Shown here one piece after another: positions 62,168 to 64,000 of a stretch of 64,000 nucleotides of DNA. The stretch lies in assembly GCF_016900315.1 (NCBI RefSeq), contig NZ_JACSNQ010000003.1, positions 62,001-126,000 on the forward strand, in the 5' to 3' direction. Each line of letters begins with the position of its first letter. Within the stretch, counting starts at the first letter, position 1. The DNA is from Olsenella profusa (GTDB lineage Bacteria > Actinomycetota > Coriobacteriia > Coriobacteriales > Atopobiaceae). The position numbers and the translations under genes are program-made. The notes beneath the pieces are model-generated. The model saw only the letters and a program-made list of their open reading frames with translations. It was not told the origin of the DNA and made no database searches.

Positions 62168-63772
62168 ATGCTTGAACGTATGAAGAACCGCGGCGTCGGC
62201 GGGGTGCTCTGCCTGGTGGCCGGGCTCGTGGCGCTGGTGACCGCGGTCGTGTTCTTTGCGACGCAGGCCGAGGCCGCACCGCTTGGCCACACGGGCATCA
62301 TGCCCGGCGTGGCGCTTCTGGCCGGCGTCGTGGTGACCGTTGCGCTGACGCTCGTGCCCCTGCGTTTTGGCGCGCTCATCCAGACCGTGGTCTACGGCGT
62401 GGCCGTGTACTTCTCGGTGACGCAGCTCTACCTCGTGTTTGCCGACGTCATCTTCAGCGTGACGTACGCGGGCGGCAACGCGCTGCTCTGCGTGATGTAC
62501 ATGGCCGGCGCGCTTCTAAGCTGCGTGCTCTGCGTGGTGGCGTGCTTCTTTGAGAAGCCCGTCTCCCAGAAGGACCGCCAGGGCTCCAAGAAGCTCGTGC
62601 CGGTGGCCGCCGTCCTGGTGGTCGCCGCCGTGGTGGGGGTCTTTGCGGCGAACCTGAGCCTTGGTCCCGGGGCGGCCACGAGCTCCGATTCTGCCTCCGG
62701 CTCCGAGGAGGCCGCTACCGGCGCCACGATGAAGTACGCGGACAACGAGTTCAAGGACATGTCCATTGACGAGCTCGCCGCCATCCCCCGCTCCGACTGG
62801 GAGGCCAAGGAGGCCAACGGCGACGTTGCCTACTTCTTCGAGGGCCAGTACACCGAGGGGTTTGCCACCGTTGTCGACCCGGCGTGCCTGGACATGTACC
62901 TCTGCACGGACGGCTCCATGTACGGCTCCCTGAGCGGCCCGGTCACCTCGGTTGCCCCGGGCGTCACCTACGTGTACGGCTACTGGTACAACGTGGACGA
63001 GTCCGGCGAGAACAACTTTGTGATTCACCTTGCTGGCACCCAGAGCGCTGACGGCACCACGCGCGCCACGAGCACCGAGGGCGGCGAGGACGCCGACATC
63101 CAGATCTTTGACACCGACCACGGTGACTACAACTGGGAGGCGAGCTTCAGCCTCGGTCTCTACGGCGGCGCGATGACGCGCAACATGAACATCTACGGCC
63201 AGGTGTACGCCCCTGCCCAGAGCCTTGAGATCGACGCGTCCCAGCTTGACACCTTCTACACCGGCGACACTTTCAATCCTGCCGCGCTCTCCGTCACCGT
63301 GGTCCGCGCGAGCGGAGCCACCGAGAACATCTGGGGCGGACGCCTGAGCTTCAGCGGCTACGACTCCGAGACCACCGGCACCAAGACGGTCACGGGCTCG
63401 TTCCTCGGCGCCACCGCTACCTTTGACGTGACGGTCGACGAGCTCAACGCAGAGACCTATGCGGGCACGTACGGCCTGGTTACGGGTGATGCGGTCGTTG
63501 ACACCGACGTGACCATGACGGTGGACTACTCCCACAAGACCGTGACCATTGCCTCGGCCGACGGCTCGGCCAAGGTCGTCGGGACGATCAGTGATGCGAC
63601 CGACACCGCCGTGACGATGTCCATCAACGGCAGCGAGCCGCTGACGGCCACGATTTCCGGCTCTGGCGACGCCAAGACCATCACGGTCCCGGCTCACCAG
63701 GAGGTGGTGAACGGCATGACCGGAAGCACTACCTACGACGTGGGTGAGTACACGCTCACGCTGAGCAAGTAG
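62168..63772 (+). CDS. Membrane protein with bacterial Ig-like domain
   Basis: 534 residues, 15 bases after the GH3 gene with GGAGGTGG upstream. Four hydrophobic helices fill residues 1-165. A long extracytoplasmic part follows, with a repeat-free beta-rich region (about 190-350), a BIG-like domain (LDTFYTGDTFNPAALSVTVV ... TVTGSFLGATATFDVTV, about 355-430) and a final beta-rich segment. No catalytic motif is visible. It probably partners the anchored glycosidase in binding or presenting a substrate at the surface. A terminator follows. Confidence 0.75.
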   Translation: MLERMKNRGVGGVLCLVAGLVALVTAVVFFATQAEAAPLGHTGIMPGVALLAGVVVTVALTLVPLRFGALIQTVVYGVAVYFSVTQLYLVFADVIFSVTYAGGNALLCVMYMAGALLSCVLCVVACFFEKPVSQKDRQGSKKLVPVAAVLVVAAVVGVFAANLSLGPGAATSSDSASGSEEAATGATMKYADNEFKDMSIDELAAIPRSDWEAKEANGDVAYFFEGQYTEGFATVVDPACLDMYLCTDGSMYGSLSGPVTSVAPGVTYVYGYWYNVDESGENNFVIHLAGTQSADGTTRATSTEGGEDADIQIFDTDHGDYNWEASFSLGLYGGAMTRNMNIYGQVYAPAQSLEIDASQLDTFYTGDTFNPAALSVTVVRASGATENIWGGRLSFSGYDSETTGTKTVTGSFLGATATFDVTVDELNAETYAGTYGLVTGDAVVDTDVTMTVDYSHKTVTIASADGSAKVVGTISDATDTAVTMSINGSEPLTATISGSGDAKTITVPAHQEVVNGMTGSTTYDVGEYTLTLSK

Positions 63773-63798
63773 CTCTCTCCGGATTGCCCCCTTCCCTT

Positions 63799-63837
63799 AG
63801 AGGCCCGTCGCAGAGTCTGTCTGCGGCGGGCCTCTTT
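63799..63837 (+). terminator. Terminator after the Ig-like membrane protein gene
   Basis: 16-bp stem AGAGGCCCGTCGCAGA / TCTGCGGCGGGCCTCT (one G-U), then TTTG. The remaining 160 bases to the window end show no gene; they contain the palindrome CGACCACGTGGTCG (63967-63980). Confidence 0.9.
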
Positions 63838-64000
63838 GTCATGGGGCGGCGCGTGCTGTCCTGCTGCGCGGCTGACTTCGATATTCCTCTCCCTGCTTGT
63901 TCGATGTGGGCCACTGAATATGAGCAGGTAGATGATGGCAAAGTCGATTTAGCCGATACCGGTTGCCGACCACGTGGTCGATGGTGGAAACGCCGCCTAC

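Overview
The window is about 64 kb of GC-rich DNA from an actinobacterial chromosome. I infer the class Coriobacteriia, close to Olsenella or Atopobiaceae. The basis is the base composition, frequent GTG and TTG starts, the gene order around the origin, and proteins typical of that group: paired WYL regulators, a DinG exonuclease-helicase and a long M28-like membrane protein. The species cannot be fixed from sequence alone. The window spans the replication origin. Genes left of about 30.6 kb are mostly on the minus strand and genes right of 30.9 kb mostly on the plus strand.

Layout. 1-2.6 kb: a two-component system (kinase cut by the window edge) and a UBA/DUF4342 membrane protein. 2.7-4.2 kb: argG, preceded by a 25-codon arginine-rich leader ORF and a terminator hairpin, which looks like an arginine attenuator. 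4.3-11 kb: a sugar catabolic regulon of ascorbate-type PTS IIA, IIC and IIB, a split transketolase, deoC, a DeoR-family regulator and a small transaldolase/F6P-aldolase-like enzyme. Matching candidate operators lie before the IIA and transaldolase genes. 11.2-14.1 kb: tRNA-Lys, an M29 aminopeptidase, a low-GC accessory patch with a Tat-signal ORF, IS remnants and tRNA-Gly. 14.1-25 kb: an unexplained stem-rich gap, bioY, an M28-like protein lacking key catalytic residues, two WYL regulators, dinG, ddl and rlmN.

25-36.7 kb is the origin block: parB, parA, four parS sites, rsmG, jag, yidC, yidD, rnpA and rpmH on the minus strand; then a GHKL-ATPase/winged-helix protein, dnaA, an oriC unwinding region with DnaA boxes and DnaA-trio-like repeats, dnaN, recF and a DUF721 gene on the plus strand. 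36.8-41.7 kb holds gyrB and gyrA. 42-48.1 kb holds a bifunctional nuclease, tRNA-Ile, tRNA-Ala, typA, a TRIC-type membrane protein, two tRNA-Ser genes and a DUF4013 membrane protein. 48.4-56.9 kb holds the conserved rpsF-ssb-rpsR-DUF2232-rplI-dnaB run, then purA, degV and purD. A perfect 50-bp inverted repeat begins inside the dnaB stop codon. 56.9-63.8 kb holds a LytTR two-component system followed by a domain-permuted GH3 glycosidase anchored in the membrane and an Ig-like membrane protein.

The signals most worth following are the argG leader, a 13-bp DNA word (GGTTCTTCTCGCC) with five exact copies plus many near copies in genes and gaps, the ATPase/winged-helix protein at the origin, the shared direct-repeat operators of the sugar regulon, and REP-like sequences abutting the argG and dnaB stop codons.
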